The position numbers were made by a program, and so were the translations under genes. Below, piece by piece: positions 25,279 to 34,724 of a DNA stretch of 56,949 bases. The notes below the pieces were generated by a model, which had not been told where the DNA came from, did not search any database, and saw only the letters and a list, made by a program, of their open reading frames with translations. The DNA is from Actinomycetota bacterium. Its GTDB lineage: Bacteria > Actinomycetota > Acidimicrobiia > Acidimicrobiales > Ilumatobacteraceae. How positions within the stretch are numbered: the stretch's first letter is position 1; each line of letters starts with the position of its first letter. Location: NCBI GenBank assembly GCA_009927665.1, contig RFMM01000183.1, positions 1 to 56,949 on the forward strand. The letters are read 5' to 3'.

Positions 25279-28200
25279 TCAGGGTAGCCGTTCGACGGCC
25301 ACTCGCACGGCCACGTCGTCGAGCGTCGCGTTCGTCTCACCATTGACGCCACCGAGCACCAACTCGCGAGCCAGGGTCTCGGTGCGCACCATCTCGTCGT
25401 GCTCGCGTACCGCGACGGCCAGCTCATCGGGCAGACCGAGCGTCACACGAATGCGGTCTGATACGTGCAGCCCTGCGTCGCGTCGTGCTTGTTGCACGAG
25501 TCGAATCACATCGCGCGCCACACCCTCGCGTGCGAGATCGTCGGTCACCGCCAAGTCGAGCACCACCAGGCCTTCGCCGCCGGCCAACGCAGCACTGCCG
25601 CGCTCGCCCTCACCGGTTGCTACGAGGCGCAGTGAGTACTCGCCGTCGTGCAAGTCAACGCCGCCAGCCACGACTCGCCCGCCGGTGATCGACCAGTCGC
25701 CCTGTTTGACGGCGCGAATCACCTTCTGGGTCTCGGCACCAAGCCGCGGGCCGAGCGCAGCCGGAGTCACGTTGAGCTGGCGCTTGGCGTGCGCGTCGAC
25801 ATCGGTGCGCAGGTGCACGTTGCGCACGTTGACTTCGTCTTTAATCACGTCGACGAAGTCGCTCAACAACTCGGCATCAGGGCTGGCAACCACAAGTGAC
25901 GCAAGCGGCAGTCGCACACGGCGCTGGTGCGCCTTGCGCAGAGAAAGAGTTGCCGAACAGACGTCTCGAGCCAGATCCATGCTGGCAACGAGTGCATCGT
26001 CGGCAGCCAGCGTGTCGACGGTCGGCCACGTCGTGAGGTGCACACTGCGCTCTCCGGTAAGACCGCGGTAGACCGCTTCGGTGGTCAGCGGCAAGAGTGG
26101 CGCCGCCACACGACAGATGACACTGAGCACGCTGTGCAGGGTGTTGATGGCTGCTTGGTCGCCGCTCCAGAATCGATCGCGACTGCGGCGGATGTACCAG
26201 TTGGTGAGCACGTCAAGGAAGTCGCGCACCTGTGCGCAAGCCTCGAACAAGTCGTTGCGTTCGAACGCTTCAGTTGTCGCCAGCACCAAGGCACGAGTCT
26301 TTGCCACCACATAACGGTCAAGCACGTTGGTGCTCGAAGTGTCGTAGGTGCCCGACACGTTGGCGGCGTTCGCATACAACGAGAGGAAGTACCACGAGTT
26401 CCACAACGGCAGCAGCGTCTGGCGCACGGTGTCGCGAATGCCTGCTTCATTAACACTGAAGTCGGCCCCGCGCAGAATCGACGAAGACAACAGATACCAG
26501 CGCATGGCGTCAGCCCCATAGGTGTCGAAAATCTGCATCGGGTCGGGATAATTGCGCAGGCTCTTTGACATCTTCTGACCGTCATTGCCAAGCACGATGC
26601 CGTGGCTGACGCAGCTCTTGAACGCCGGGCGATCAAACAGCGCAGTCGCCAACACATGCAAGGTGTAGAACCAGCCACGCGTTTGTCCGATGTACTCCAC
26701 GATGAAGTCACCCGGATAGTGGCTCTCGAACCACTCGCGGTTCTCAAACGGATAATGCACCTGCGCAAAGGGCATCGAGCCGCTCTCGAACCAGCAGTCG
26801 AGCACTTCAGGAACGCGGCGCATCATCGACTTGCCCGTCGGGTCGTCGGGGTTGGGTCGCACCAGATCGTCGACGAACGGGCGATGCAATTCCGCAACTT
26901 TGACACCAAAGTCGCGCTCTAGGTCGGCGATGCTGCCATACACATCGATGCGCGGGTAGTCGGGGTTGTCGCTGCGCCACACCGGAATCGGCGAGCCCCA
27001 AAAACGGTTGCGGCTGATGGTCCAGTCGCGGGCGTTTTCCAGCCATTTGCCGAAGGAACCGTCGCGAATGTGGTCGGGCACCCACGAGATCTGTTGGTTG
27101 AGCGCCACCATGCGTTGCTTGATCGCTGTCACATTGACGAACCACGAACTGACCGCGCGATAGATGAGCGGCGTTCCGGTGCGCCAACAGTGCGGATACG
27201 AGTGGTCGTACGTTTCGTGCCGCAGCACGACACCCTCAGCCTTGAGTCGCTTGATGATGTTGGCGTTTGCCTCAAACACGTGTTGACCGGCGAAGTCGCT
27301 GACTTCCGTCGTGAAGCAACCTCGTGAATCGACGGGCACCACGAGGGCAATTCCCGCGTCGGCGCATGCTCGTTGGTCATCTTCACCGAAGCCCGGCGCC
27401 ATGTGCACGACTCCGGTGCCGTCTTCGGTCGTCACGAAGTCGCCGCCGAGCACGCGGAACGCCCCGCGCTCGGCATGGTCGGCAAAATACGAGAACAACG
27501 GCGTGTAGCGCCGTCCGACGAGATCACTGCCGCGCAAGGTTCCGACGTGCACGGCACCCTCGAGCTCACGTTCATACGCCTCGCGCCGAGCGACCGCCAT
27601 GACATATCGCGTGCCGTTGAGTTCGTACAGGCCATAGTCCACCTCTGGCGCGACGGCAAGAGCGAGATTTGACGGCAGCGTCCACGGTGTCGTCGTCCAC
27701 GCGAGCAGGCGCTCACCGGTCTCAAGCAAGAAACCCACCGTGAGCGCGGGGTCTTGCACCATCTTGTAGGTGTCGTCGAGACGCGTCTCAGAATTCGACA
27801 GCGGCGTCTCGAGCGCCCACGAATACGGCAACACGCGGAACCCCTCGTAGATGAGCCCTTTGTCCCACAGTGCCTTGAACGCCCACATCACACTTTCCAT
27901 ATACGGAAGATCGAGTGTCTTGTAGTCGTTGTCGAAGTCAACCCATCGTGCTTGGCGAGTTACGTAGCGGCGCCAGTCGTTCGTGTACTGCAACACCGAC
28001 GTGCGGCAATGATCGTTGAACTTGTCGATGCCGAAATCGGTGATCGCCTGGCGCCCCGAGATGCCGAGCTGGCGTTCTGCTTCGGCCTCGGCGGGCAAAC
28101 CGTGGCAGTCCCAACCGAAGCGTCGCTCAACTCGTTTGCCGCTCATCGTGCGGTAACGCGGCACCGCATCTTTGACATACCCCGTCAGCAGGTGGCCGTA

Positions 28201-28416
28201 GTGCGGCAACCCATTGGCAAACGGCGGACCGTCGTAGAAGACGAACTCGGCGTCGGGGGCACCGCCAACCGCGCTGCCAGCCACACCGCCACCTTGGCGC
28301 GGATGCTGCTCGACCGATGCTTCAAACGTGTTGTCGCTCGCCCAATACGCGAGCACCTGCTCTTCAGTCTGTGGCAGGTTCGGCTGGGCCGCGACGTCGG
28401 GATACCGCCGTGCCAT
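25279..28416 (-). CDS. ileS: Isoleucine-tRNA ligase, eukaryote-like (type 2) form
   Basis: This class I synthetase has 1045 residues. The HIGH region is [18 protein letters not shown] and the KMSKS region is [14 protein letters not shown]; both forms belong to the type 2 (IleS2, eukaryote-like) branch, whose members are often less sensitive to mupirocin. The CP1 editing domain and the C-terminal anticodon domain are complete. I take [20 protein letters not shown] as the start, 13 nt after the yggT stop; a more upstream in-frame ATG overlaps yggT. No T-box leader fits in the short gap. Its neighbours are the division cluster upstream and the DksA-like gene, 7 bp downstream. Confidence 0.96.
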   Translation of the reverse strand: MARRYPDVAAQPNLPQTEEQVLAYWASDNTFEASVEQHPRQGGGVAGSAVGGAPDAEFVFYDGPPFANGLPHYGHLLTGYVKDAVPRYRTMSGKRVERRFGWDCHGLPAEAEAERQLGISGRQAITDFGIDKFNDHCRTSVLQYTNDWRRYVTRQARWVDFDNDYKTLDLPYMESVMWAFKALWDKGLIYEGFRVLPYSWALETPLSNSETRLDDTYKMVQDPALTVGFLLETGERLLAWTTTPWTLPSNLALAVAPEVDYGLYELNGTRYVMAVARREAYERELEGAVHVGTLRGSDLVGRRYTPLFSYFADHAERGAFRVLGGDFVTTEDGTGVVHMAPGFGEDDQRACADAGIALVVPVDSRGCFTTEVSDFAGQHVFEANANIIKRLKAEGVVLRHETYDHSYPHCWRTGTPLIYRAVSSWFVNVTAIKQRMVALNQQISWVPDHIRDGSFGKWLENARDWTISRNRFWGSPIPVWRSDNPDYPRIDVYGSIADLERDFGVKVAELHRPFVDDLVRPNPDDPTGKSMMRRVPEVLDCWFESGSMPFAQVHYPFENREWFESHYPGDFIVEYIGQTRGWFYTLHVLATALFDRPAFKSCVSHGIVLGNDGQKMSKSLRNYPDPMQIFDTYGADAMRWYLLSSSILRGADFSVNEAGIRDTVRQTLLPLWNSWYFLSLYANAANVSGTYDTSSTNVLDRYVVAKTRALVLATTEAFERNDLFEACAQVRDFLDVLTNWYIRRSRDRFWSGDQAAINTLHSVLSVICRVAAPLLPLTTEAVYRGLTGERSVHLTTWPTVDTLAADDALVASMDLARDVCSATLSLRKAHQRRVRLPLASLVVASPDAELLSDFVDVIKDEVNVRNVHLRTDVDAHAKRQLNVTPAALGPRLGAETQKVIRAVKQGDWSITGGRVVAGGVDLHDGEYSLRLVATGEGERGSAALAGGEGLVVLDLAVTDDLAREGVARDVIRLVQQARRDAGLHVSDRIRVTLGLPDELAVAVREHDEMVRTETLARELVLGGVNGETNATLDDVAVRVAVERLP

Positions 28417-28429
28417 TAACGCCGCCTGC

Positions 28430-28674
28430 TCACAGGCCAACTGACCCGAGCAGACGCTGCACGAAGCCCAACGCAAACACCACGACGATCGGCGAGATGT
28501 CGAGTGGTCCGAGAGATGGGATTACACGCCGTGCCGGCCCGAGCACGGGCTCAGTGACCTGAAACAACACGCGATTGATTTGCCCAAAGGGTCCACTCGG
28601 ATTCATCGGAAACCAGCTCAAAATGATGCGCACGAAGATAACGAAGGTATACAACTGATGAGGCTCGAGAGCAT
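28430..28674 (-). CDS. YggT family membrane protein, probably with an N-terminal frameshift
   Basis: YggT proteins are small two-helix membrane proteins of unclear function placed after sepF in many actinobacteria. The conserved part [18 protein letters not shown] and the second helix [16 protein letters not shown] are in one frame that can begin only at a TTG (28654), giving 74 residues and a clipped first helix. An ATG at 28674 one base out of frame reads MLSSLIS and would restore a normal N-terminus if one T were missing at AGTTG (about 28651-28655). I annotate the longer gene; the TTG-started version is the alternative. It starts 12 bp after sepF. Confidence 0.75.
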
Positions 28675-28686
28675 GACGACCGTCGA

Positions 28687-29196
28687 TTACTCGCGCGGCA
28701 GCCGCACGCCGTTGGGCGTAAGGCGAAACACGCGGGTCGAAACGACATCGATCGAACCATTGAGGCCATACACCATTCCGGCTGCAAAATCGATGATTCG
28801 GCGACGTTCAACTTTGTCGGTGGCGATGAGGTTCAAGATCACCGGCTGACCACCTTTGAAGCGATCGGCAATCTCTCGGCAGTGGTCGTATGACGTTGGC
28901 TTCAACGTGATCGGTTCTACGGTTGCCGCATCGAGCGGCTTCACCGTTTTGGCTGGCGACTGACCTGCAACACCGCGCACCGTCACCCCCGAATCATCGC
29001 GCCGAGCTGTCGATCGCCGCGGTGGCGGCGCCTCTTCGACATCGTCGTAGTCGTCATCGAAATCGTCGTCGTCATAATCGTCGTTGGTGGCGGCGCCACG
29101 AGTCGGTCGCCGTGAGCGGGTCGACTGATCGCCATCGTCGTACATCTCATCGGCGCCAAGACCCAGGTATTCCATGGCCCGTCGGAACATCGACAT
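28687..29196 (-). CDS. sepF: Cell division protein SepF
   Basis: SepF binds the membrane through an N-terminal amphipathic helix and tethers FtsZ; in actinobacteria it replaces FtsA/ZipA as the anchor. The protein is 169 residues: MSMFRRAMEYLGLGADEMYD is the membrane helix, followed by an Asp-rich linker (DDYDDDDFDDDYDD) and the folded DUF552 domain KPTSYDHCREIADRFKGGQP, VILNLIATDKVERRRIIDF. The start at 29196 is chosen because the MSM(F/R) amphipathic helix must be terminal. A TACTCT hexamer 9 nt before the start could be a private promoter inside the cluster. Confidence 0.95.
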   Translation of the reverse strand: MSMFRRAMEYLGLGADEMYDDGDQSTRSRRPTRGAATNDDYDDDDFDDDYDDVEEAPPPRRSTARRDDSGVTVRGVAGQSPAKTVKPLDAATVEPITLKPTSYDHCREIADRFKGGQPVILNLIATDKVERRRIIDFAAGMVYGLNGSIDVVSTRVFRLTPNGVRLPRE

Positions 29197-29213
29197 ATCG
29201 CTAAAAGAGTACC

Positions 29214-29858
29214 TCAGCGTGGCCCAAACAACGCGGTACCGATGCGCACCAGCGTCGAACCCTCGGCGAGCGCAATGGTGAGGTCGCCCGTCATGCCCAT
29301 CGAGCAACCGTACAGGCCGAGTTCGTCGGCGTGGCGGCGAACGGCGGCAAACGCGGCGCGGGTGCGCTCGGGGTCGGTGTCGGTGGGCCCGACGGTCATC
29401 AGACCCTCAACGACCAGACCAGTATCACGGGCCTGGGCGACAAGTTCGCCAGCCTCATCTGCAGCACAACCACCTTTCTCGGGCTCACCGGTCGCATTCA
29501 CCTGCACAAAGATGCGGCCCCCCGGGGCGCGCTTGGCGATCTCTGCCACGAGCGCGGCGCGGTCAACGCTCTGCCACACCGCAACGATCGGGGCGAGGCT
29601 GCGCACCTTGTTGGTTTGCAGCCGACCGATGAAATGCACGGGCGGATGATCGTCGCCAACTTCAGCGTGTTTGCGCACGACGTCTTGGGCGTAGTTCTCG
29701 CCGATTGCAACACAACCGAGCCGCTTGGCTAACCGCCACGCAGAAGCGTCGAACCCCTTGGTTACCGCACAGAGCGTCACCTCGCCCCGTTGCTGCTCGT
29801 TGGCGATCGTTGCGCGCAGTGCGGCGAGCCGCTCAGCAACGGCCGCCTCGTCGATCAC
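29214..29858 (-). CDS. yggS: YggS/PLPBP family pyridoxal phosphate homeostasis protein
   Basis: The family binds PLP on a conserved lysine in a single-domain TIM barrel and buffers B6 levels; no enzyme activity is established. In this 214-residue protein the lysine is in LCAVTKGFDASA, and the blocks IGENYAQDVVRKH, HFIGRLQTNKV and GCSMGMTGDLTIALAEGSTLVRIGTALFG (phosphate-binding end) are intact. It lies 15 bp after ftsZ and 17 bp before sepF, the usual actinobacterial place, although the pgeF gene that often sits between ftsZ and yggS is absent. A link with pdxS at the left edge is metabolic, not positional. Confidence 0.95.
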   Translation of the reverse strand: MIDEAAVAERLAALRATIANEQQRGEVTLCAVTKGFDASAWRLAKRLGCVAIGENYAQDVVRKHAEVGDDHPPVHFIGRLQTNKVRSLAPIVAVWQSVDRAALVAEIAKRAPGGRIFVQVNATGEPEKGGCAADEAGELVAQARDTGLVVEGLMTVGPTDTDPERTRAAFAAVRRHADELGLYGCSMGMTGDLTIALAEGSTLVRIGTALFGPR

Positions 29859-29873
29859 GCGTACCGCGAACGA

Positions 29874-30980
29874 CTACTTCAGAAAGTCGGGGATGTCGTC
29901 ATCGTCGTCGTCGACTGTGTCGCTGCCGAAGATTTCGCGAATACGCGAGCTTCCCCGACCAGCCTCTGGTCGAGCAGCGCCGCTCGTGGCCGTGTCGCCG
30001 CGCGTGCCGACTCGACCGGCGCCAGAATCCCAGCGCTCAAAGCCTGAGGCGATGACGGTGACACGCACCTCGTCGCCGAGATCGTCGTCAATCACCGCGC
30101 CGAGAATGATGTTTGCGTCTTGATGCGCGACACGCTGCACCGTCTGGGCGGCTTCGTCGAGCTCAAACAGCGTCATATCTGACGGACCCGCAACGTTCAA
30201 CAGAATGCCTCGTGCACCCTCGATTGCGGCTTCAAGCATGGGTGACGTCACTGCGGCCATGGCGGCGTTGGCAGCGCGCTTGTCGCCGCTCGCCACACCG
30301 ATGCCCATCAACGAAGAGCCCGCGTTGAGCAGAATCGTCTTCACGTCGGCAAAGTCGGTGTTGATGAGACCCGGTGTCGTGATGATGCCTGTGATGCCCG
30401 AGACGCCCTGCATCAGCACCTCATCGGCCTTCTTGAACGCGTCAAGCAGCGTTGTCTTGTCAGTGGCAATCGACAACAGCTTCTCGTTCGGAATCACGAT
30501 CAGCGTGTCGACTTTCTCTTTCAGTTTCGCGATGCCGGCATCGGCTTGAATCGCACGACGGCGACCTTCGAAAGAAAACGGACGCGTGACAATGGCGATG
30601 GTCAACGCACCTTCTGCGCGCGCAATTTCGGCGACGATAGGTGCAGCACCTGTACCAGTGCCGCCACCTTCACCAGCCGTGATGAACACCATGTCAGCGC
30701 CAGCCAACTGTTCTTGAATTTCGTCTTTGTGTGCTTCTGCCGCTTGTCGACCAATCTCCGGGTCGGCACCAGCGCCGAGACCACGCGTCAGGTCGCGACC
30801 GATGTCAATCTTGTGGCTGGCATCACTCATGATGAGTGCTTGCGCGTCGGTATTGATTGCGACGAAGTCAACGCCACGCAGCCCGGCATCGATCATGCGG
30901 TTGATTGCGTTGACGCCGCCGCCGCCGATTCCCACCACTTTGATGACTGCAATCGGCGTGTTTTGCGAACTACTCGGCAT
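29874..30980 (-). CDS. ftsZ: Cell division GTPase FtsZ
   Basis: FtsZ polymerises into the division ring. The 368-residue protein has [17 protein letters not shown], the tubulin signature [14 protein letters not shown], and the T7-loop region [16 protein letters not shown]. It ends with an acidic linker ([15 protein letters not shown]) whose IPDFLK resembles the conserved C-terminal peptide that binds SepF. I use the ATG at 30980; earlier in-frame starts at 31007 and 31016 are possible and would add up to 12 residues. The 88-bp gap after the murB::ftsQ stop is the largest in this half of the cluster and may hold an ftsZ promoter. Confidence 0.98.
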   Translation of the reverse strand: MPSSSQNTPIAVIKVVGIGGGGVNAINRMIDAGLRGVDFVAINTDAQALIMSDASHKIDIGRDLTRGLGAGADPEIGRQAAEAHKDEIQEQLAGADMVFITAGEGGGTGTGAAPIVAEIARAEGALTIAIVTRPFSFEGRRRAIQADAGIAKLKEKVDTLIVIPNEKLLSIATDKTTLLDAFKKADEVLMQGVSGITGIITTPGLINTDFADVKTILLNAGSSLMGIGVASGDKRAANAAMAAVTSPMLEAAIEGARGILLNVAGPSDMTLFELDEAAQTVQRVAHQDANIILGAVIDDDLGDEVRVTVIASGFERWDSGAGRVGTRGDTATSGAARPEAGRGSSRIREIFGSDTVDDDDDDIPDFLK

Positions 30981-31068
30981 GTTCCCTTTAACCCCCAAGT
31001 TGAGCATGAGGCTCACGCTCTAGTACAGGCACACTAGTCACTCGCGGCACCCGCCACCCAATGGCGCA

Positions 31069-33306
31069 TTAGGCGTTCTGCACGACGGCCTGACCGCTCG
31101 AGACGTCGATTGACACGATGAACTTGGGGTCTTGCTGCGCGAGCACGGTCGCAACGACGACCAACTTGTAGCGCAAGTCGACCGGTGCGCCCATCTTCAC
31201 GACCGTGCCGGTCTTGAGGGTCATGCCGAGTTGCTCGGGTCCATCGACGTTGAGGTGCTTGACTCGCTCTCGCACCCCATCTGGCAACGCGACAGCGAGC
31301 TGTGCCGCCCCGACATAGACGGGCGTCGTCACCGTGCCTGCCGCCAGGTTCGGACCCACACCCTCAATCTTGAGGAACTGCGTCGGCTGGCCTTCAAGCA
31401 CCTGCAAGACCCGACCGTCACGATCGAGCACCCGTGAACGATTGTCGACACCGACGAACCACGCCACCGGAGAGCGCTCATCGATCTCAATGACGACACG
31501 ATCGGGCAGATACCAGGCGAGCCTCGCACTACGCACCCACGGGTCACCTTCGAGTCGTCGCTTGGCTGAGTCGAGATCTGCCGTGAACACACTGGCGCCG
31601 CTCAACGATTCTTTGACGCTCTCGAGCAGCACGGCGTCGGTGTAGGTGAGACCAATCACTTCGATGCGGCGTACCGCAAAGATCGGTGATGCGAGCACGA
31701 CGAGCGTGAGCGAGAGCAACACGATGACAACCCCAAGTGCCACAAGCGGCGACACCCGTCGCAACCGCAACCAACGTGGTAGTCGACGCCGCGTCAGGCG
31801 ATCGTCGACGATGACCGCTGCCAACGACTCGTCATCGACTACGCCGGTGCGCGGGTCGGCGAACGGGCTCGTTGGATCGATGGTGATGCTGCCCGATCGT
31901 GCCTCGTCGACGGCCGGAATCGCTGCTGAACCCTCGGTGCGTTCATGCGGCAAGCGCAGTGCCGTGTCGTCGATGACCACGGGGCTTCGTGGAGCGCTTG
32001 CGGTGGTGACGGCAGTGATGTCGACGACGGGGGCAACAGGAGTGTCGCCCGATGTAGCGCCCGACGTAGTGGCGCGTGTGTCGGTCGCGGGCGTTGCGGT
32101 CGCGGTCTCGCCTGTTGGTCGTGCGGTCTCGACTGTTGGTCGCACGATCTCGCCGGTCGGTGCGAACAGTTCAGCGAGTTCTGCCACCGCATCATCGGGC
32201 AGCGGTGGCGCGATCGTCACGACACTGAGGGTCTCATCGCCAGCAAGCGGACCAAAGACGCGATCGAGAGCTGTCGTCGCGCCGTGTTGCGCGCCCGATT
32301 GCGCGCCAAGCTGGGCGCGGTCAGGTGTTGCCCCTGCAGCTTCGGCCGTAGTCGAAGTGAAACCCACCAACCGCACTTCGCTGCGCAGATCGATGCCAAG
32401 TTCGTCACGCACACGGCCGCGCACGTGCGTCATCACCGCAACGACATCATCGGCGCTTCCATCAGGGTCGCATTGAATGAAGTTCGCGTGTTTCGTCGAC
32501 ACCTCGGCCGTGCCGATGCGAAAGCCCCGCAATCCGAGACGATCGATGATCGCCCCTGACGAGCCACCTCCTGGCTCGGGGTTGACGAACACCGATCCGG
32601 CGTTCTGGCCACCGGGCTGGTGTTCACGGCGCCACCGCACGATCTCCGCCATCTCTGCTTCGCTGGCGGTCTTGTCTCCCCACGACAACGCGAACGTCGC
32701 CGACAGCACCACGTGCTCAGGGCCGAGATCGCTGCCGCGAAATCGCAACCCGAGGTCGCTCGCTTTGACGTTGGCGACGATGCCCTTGCCGAGGTGGAAG
32801 ATCTTCACCACTTCAAGGCTCGAGGCCATGTCGCTGCCGTGACCACCAGCGTTCATGCGCACTGCCCCACCGACCGAGCCCGGAACCCCGACACCCCATT
32901 CGAAGCCCGTGAGGCCGCGTGCCGCACACTGTCGCGCGAGCACCGGCAGCGGCACAGCACCACCCGCAACGACGCGCGGCACAGCCGGAGCCTGAGGCAA
33001 CACGATGTCTTCGGCAAACTCACCGAGCACCAATGCCAAGCCCTCGAAGCCGTCATCAGACACCAGCAGATTGCTGCCACGACCAATCACCAAGAGTGGA
33101 ACTTGTTGCTCACGCAAGGCGCTGCTGACGGCGTGCAAGTCATCGATCGTGCGCGCCGTGACCAAGAGACTCGCAGGGCCACCGACCTTGTACGTCGTGT
33201 ATGGTGCGAGATCAACGTCGCGTCGCACGCGTGCGCCGAGCAAGATGCCGAGACGGTCGATTGCCCGAGTGCGCCGCGTGTAATCGTCGGTGTCGTCAGC
33301 GGCCAT
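31069..33306 (-). CDS. MurB-FtsQ fusion: UDP-N-acetylmuramate dehydrogenase joined to FtsQ/DivIB
   Basis: One uninterrupted 745-residue frame holds two proteins. Residues 1-316 are MurB, the FAD enzyme reducing UDP-GlcNAc-enolpyruvate: GRGSNLLVS at 75-83, GVPGSVGGAVRMNAGG, the catalytic Ser238 in NAGSVFVNP, and Glu310 in LRSEVRLVG. Residues 317-517 are a low-complexity Ala/Thr/Pro/Asp linker. Residues 518-541 form a transmembrane helix, 545-612 a POTRA domain (FAVRRIEVIGLTYTD, then DPWVRSARLAWYLPDRVVIEI), and the rest the FtsQ beta domain. MurB is thus cytoplasmic and FtsQ external, a consistent topology. It starts inside the end of murC (11-bp overlap). No stop, start or ribosome site separates the halves. 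Confidence 0.93.
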   Translation of the reverse strand: MAADDTDDYTRRTRAIDRLGILLGARVRRDVDLAPYTTYKVGGPASLLVTARTIDDLHAVSSALREQQVPLLVIGRGSNLLVSDDGFEGLALVLGEFAEDIVLPQAPAVPRVVAGGAVPLPVLARQCAARGLTGFEWGVGVPGSVGGAVRMNAGGHGSDMASSLEVVKIFHLGKGIVANVKASDLGLRFRGSDLGPEHVVLSATFALSWGDKTASEAEMAEIVRWRREHQPGGQNAGSVFVNPEPGGGSSGAIIDRLGLRGFRIGTAEVSTKHANFIQCDPDGSADDVVAVMTHVRGRVRDELGIDLRSEVRLVGFTSTTAEAAGATPDRAQLGAQSGAQHGATTALDRVFGPLAGDETLSVVTIAPPLPDDAVAELAELFAPTGEIVRPTVETARPTGETATATPATDTRATTSGATSGDTPVAPVVDITAVTTASAPRSPVVIDDTALRLPHERTEGSAAIPAVDEARSGSITIDPTSPFADPRTGVVDDESLAAVIVDDRLTRRRLPRWLRLRRVSPLVALGVVIVLLSLTLVVLASPIFAVRRIEVIGLTYTDAVLLESVKESLSGASVFTADLDSAKRRLEGDPWVRSARLAWYLPDRVVIEIDERSPVAWFVGVDNRSRVLDRDGRVLQVLEGQPTQFLKIEGVGPNLAAGTVTTPVYVGAAQLAVALPDGVRERVKHLNVDGPEQLGMTLKTGTVVKMGAPVDLRYKLVVVATVLAQQDPKFIVSIDVSSGQAVVQNA
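32107..32169 (-). repeat. Three 21-bp tandem repeats in the MurB-FtsQ linker
   Basis: Units begin at 32107, 32128 and 32149 and differ at a few positions. They encode the seven-residue repeats PTGEIVR, PTVETAR and PTGETAT in the flexible linker. The period is a multiple of three, so copy-number change would alter linker length without breaking the frame. Confidence 0.85.
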
Positions 33307-34723
33307 GTGACAATTCTTCTCGTCGCGCGACCACTTCGTCTGGCAGGGTCTCGATGTCGCCGCAACCCATCGAGACGCACAGATCGCCGGGGCCAACCTC
33401 GCGGGCGACAAAATCGATCAGTTCGCTGCGTTGGGGAACCCATTCGACACGCATCTGCGGGTGCGCGCGACGCACGGCATCAACCACGAGTTCGCCGGTG
33501 ACGCCGTCGATTCGTTCGGTGCCCGAGGCGTAGATGTCGGTGATCACGACAAGATCGGCAGAGACGAACGAGTCACGGTACTCGTCGCTCATCAACGCCA
33601 TGCGATGAAACCGGTTCGGCTGAAACACCGCGATGACTCTGCGCCATGTGTCGCTCTCGTCGCGCGCCGCTGCAAGCGTCGCCACAATCTCTGCAGGAAG
33701 ATGCGCGTAGTCGTCAACGAACGTGGCACCATCATGGTGCGCACGAACCTGAAAACGTCGGTGCACGCCCGAGAAGGTGTCGACGGCTGCTGCCGCGACC
33801 ACAGGTGACACACCGAGAGCCTGCGCCATGGCAAGTGCGGCAAGAAAGTTGCGCACGTTATGCAGGCCGCGCAACGGCAAGCGAACGGGCACACTGTCGT
33901 GTTCACTGCTGCCCCACCGAGCGACGAAATGGGCAGCACCGGCCGCAAAGCGCACGTCGGTGGCACGCACCGTGGCTGTCGGCGAGATGCCATAGGTGAT
34001 GGCGTCATGCGCGGCAACGAGTGATGCCGCTGCCGGGTCGTCAGCGCACACGACACGCGGACCATCAGTGGCAGCCAACATTGCATCGAACGAAGCCGTG
34101 ATACCCGCCAACGAGCCGTGTTCATCGAGATGATCGACGTCGATGTTGGTGAGAATCGACGCCCGCGCTCTGATGGCGAGGTGGCTCGAATCGCTCTCGT
34201 CGGCCTCGAGCACAAAGAGTTCGCCGCCCCAGTGTGCACTGGCCGGCAACTGCGGCACGTCGGCACCGATGAGCCAACCGGGGTTGACTCCCCCGGCACG
34301 CAACATCATCGTCAACAAGCTGGTGGTGGTGGTCTTGCCGTGCGTACCGGCCACCGCAACGGTGCGTGCGTGCGGCGTAATGGCACCAAGCATTTCGGCC
34401 CGTGTGAGCACGGTGATGCCGTTGGCCGTGGCCGCCTGTAACTCGAGATTCGTCGCGGGCACGGCAGCCGATGCCGTTACCACGTCACACCCATTGACAA
34501 CGTCGGCGCGATGCGGCACGTTCACGGCGATGCCACGCTGACGCAGGCGCGCAAGTGTCTCGCTCTCGCGCATGTCGCTGCCCGATACGCGATGGCCCAT
34601 TTCCGCCAAGATGATGGCGATGGCGCTCGTACCAGGGCCGCCAACACCCACGATGTGCACTCGTCGTGGCGCCGCCAGCAGCGATCGCAAGTGAGCGGGG
34701 TTCTGCGAGGCGCGAGCGACCAT
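33296..34723 (-). CDS. murC: UDP-N-acetylmuramate-L-alanine ligase
   Basis: MurC adds L-Ala to UDP-MurNAc in the cytoplasm. The 475-residue product shows the N-terminal UDP-binding Rossmann loop VHIVGVGGPGTSAIA, the ATP loop VAGTHGKTTTTSLL, the metal-binding ELFVLEADESDSSHL, NIDVDHLDEHGSL, and the GVHRRFQVR block specific to MurC. The start ATG is 1 bp from the murG stop, and its end overlaps the murB::ftsQ start. Its reaction directly follows that of MurB, encoded by the next gene. Confidence 0.97.
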   Translation of the reverse strand: MVARASQNPAHLRSLLAAPRRVHIVGVGGPGTSAIAIILAEMGHRVSGSDMRESETLARLRQRGIAVNVPHRADVVNGCDVVTASAAVPATNLELQAATANGITVLTRAEMLGAITPHARTVAVAGTHGKTTTTSLLTMMLRAGGVNPGWLIGADVPQLPASAHWGGELFVLEADESDSSHLAIRARASILTNIDVDHLDEHGSLAGITASFDAMLAATDGPRVVCADDPAAASLVAAHDAITYGISPTATVRATDVRFAAGAAHFVARWGSSEHDSVPVRLPLRGLHNVRNFLAALAMAQALGVSPVVAAAAVDTFSGVHRRFQVRAHHDGATFVDDYAHLPAEIVATLAAARDESDTWRRVIAVFQPNRFHRMALMSDEYRDSFVSADLVVITDIYASGTERIDGVTGELVVDAVRRAHPQMRVEWVPQRSELIDFVAREVGPGDLCVSMGCGDIETLPDEVVARREELSHGR

Positions 34724-34724
34724 C

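Noticed and set aside
28417-28429. T-box leader for ileS
   Set aside because: Only 13 nt separate ileS from yggT, far too short for a T-box.
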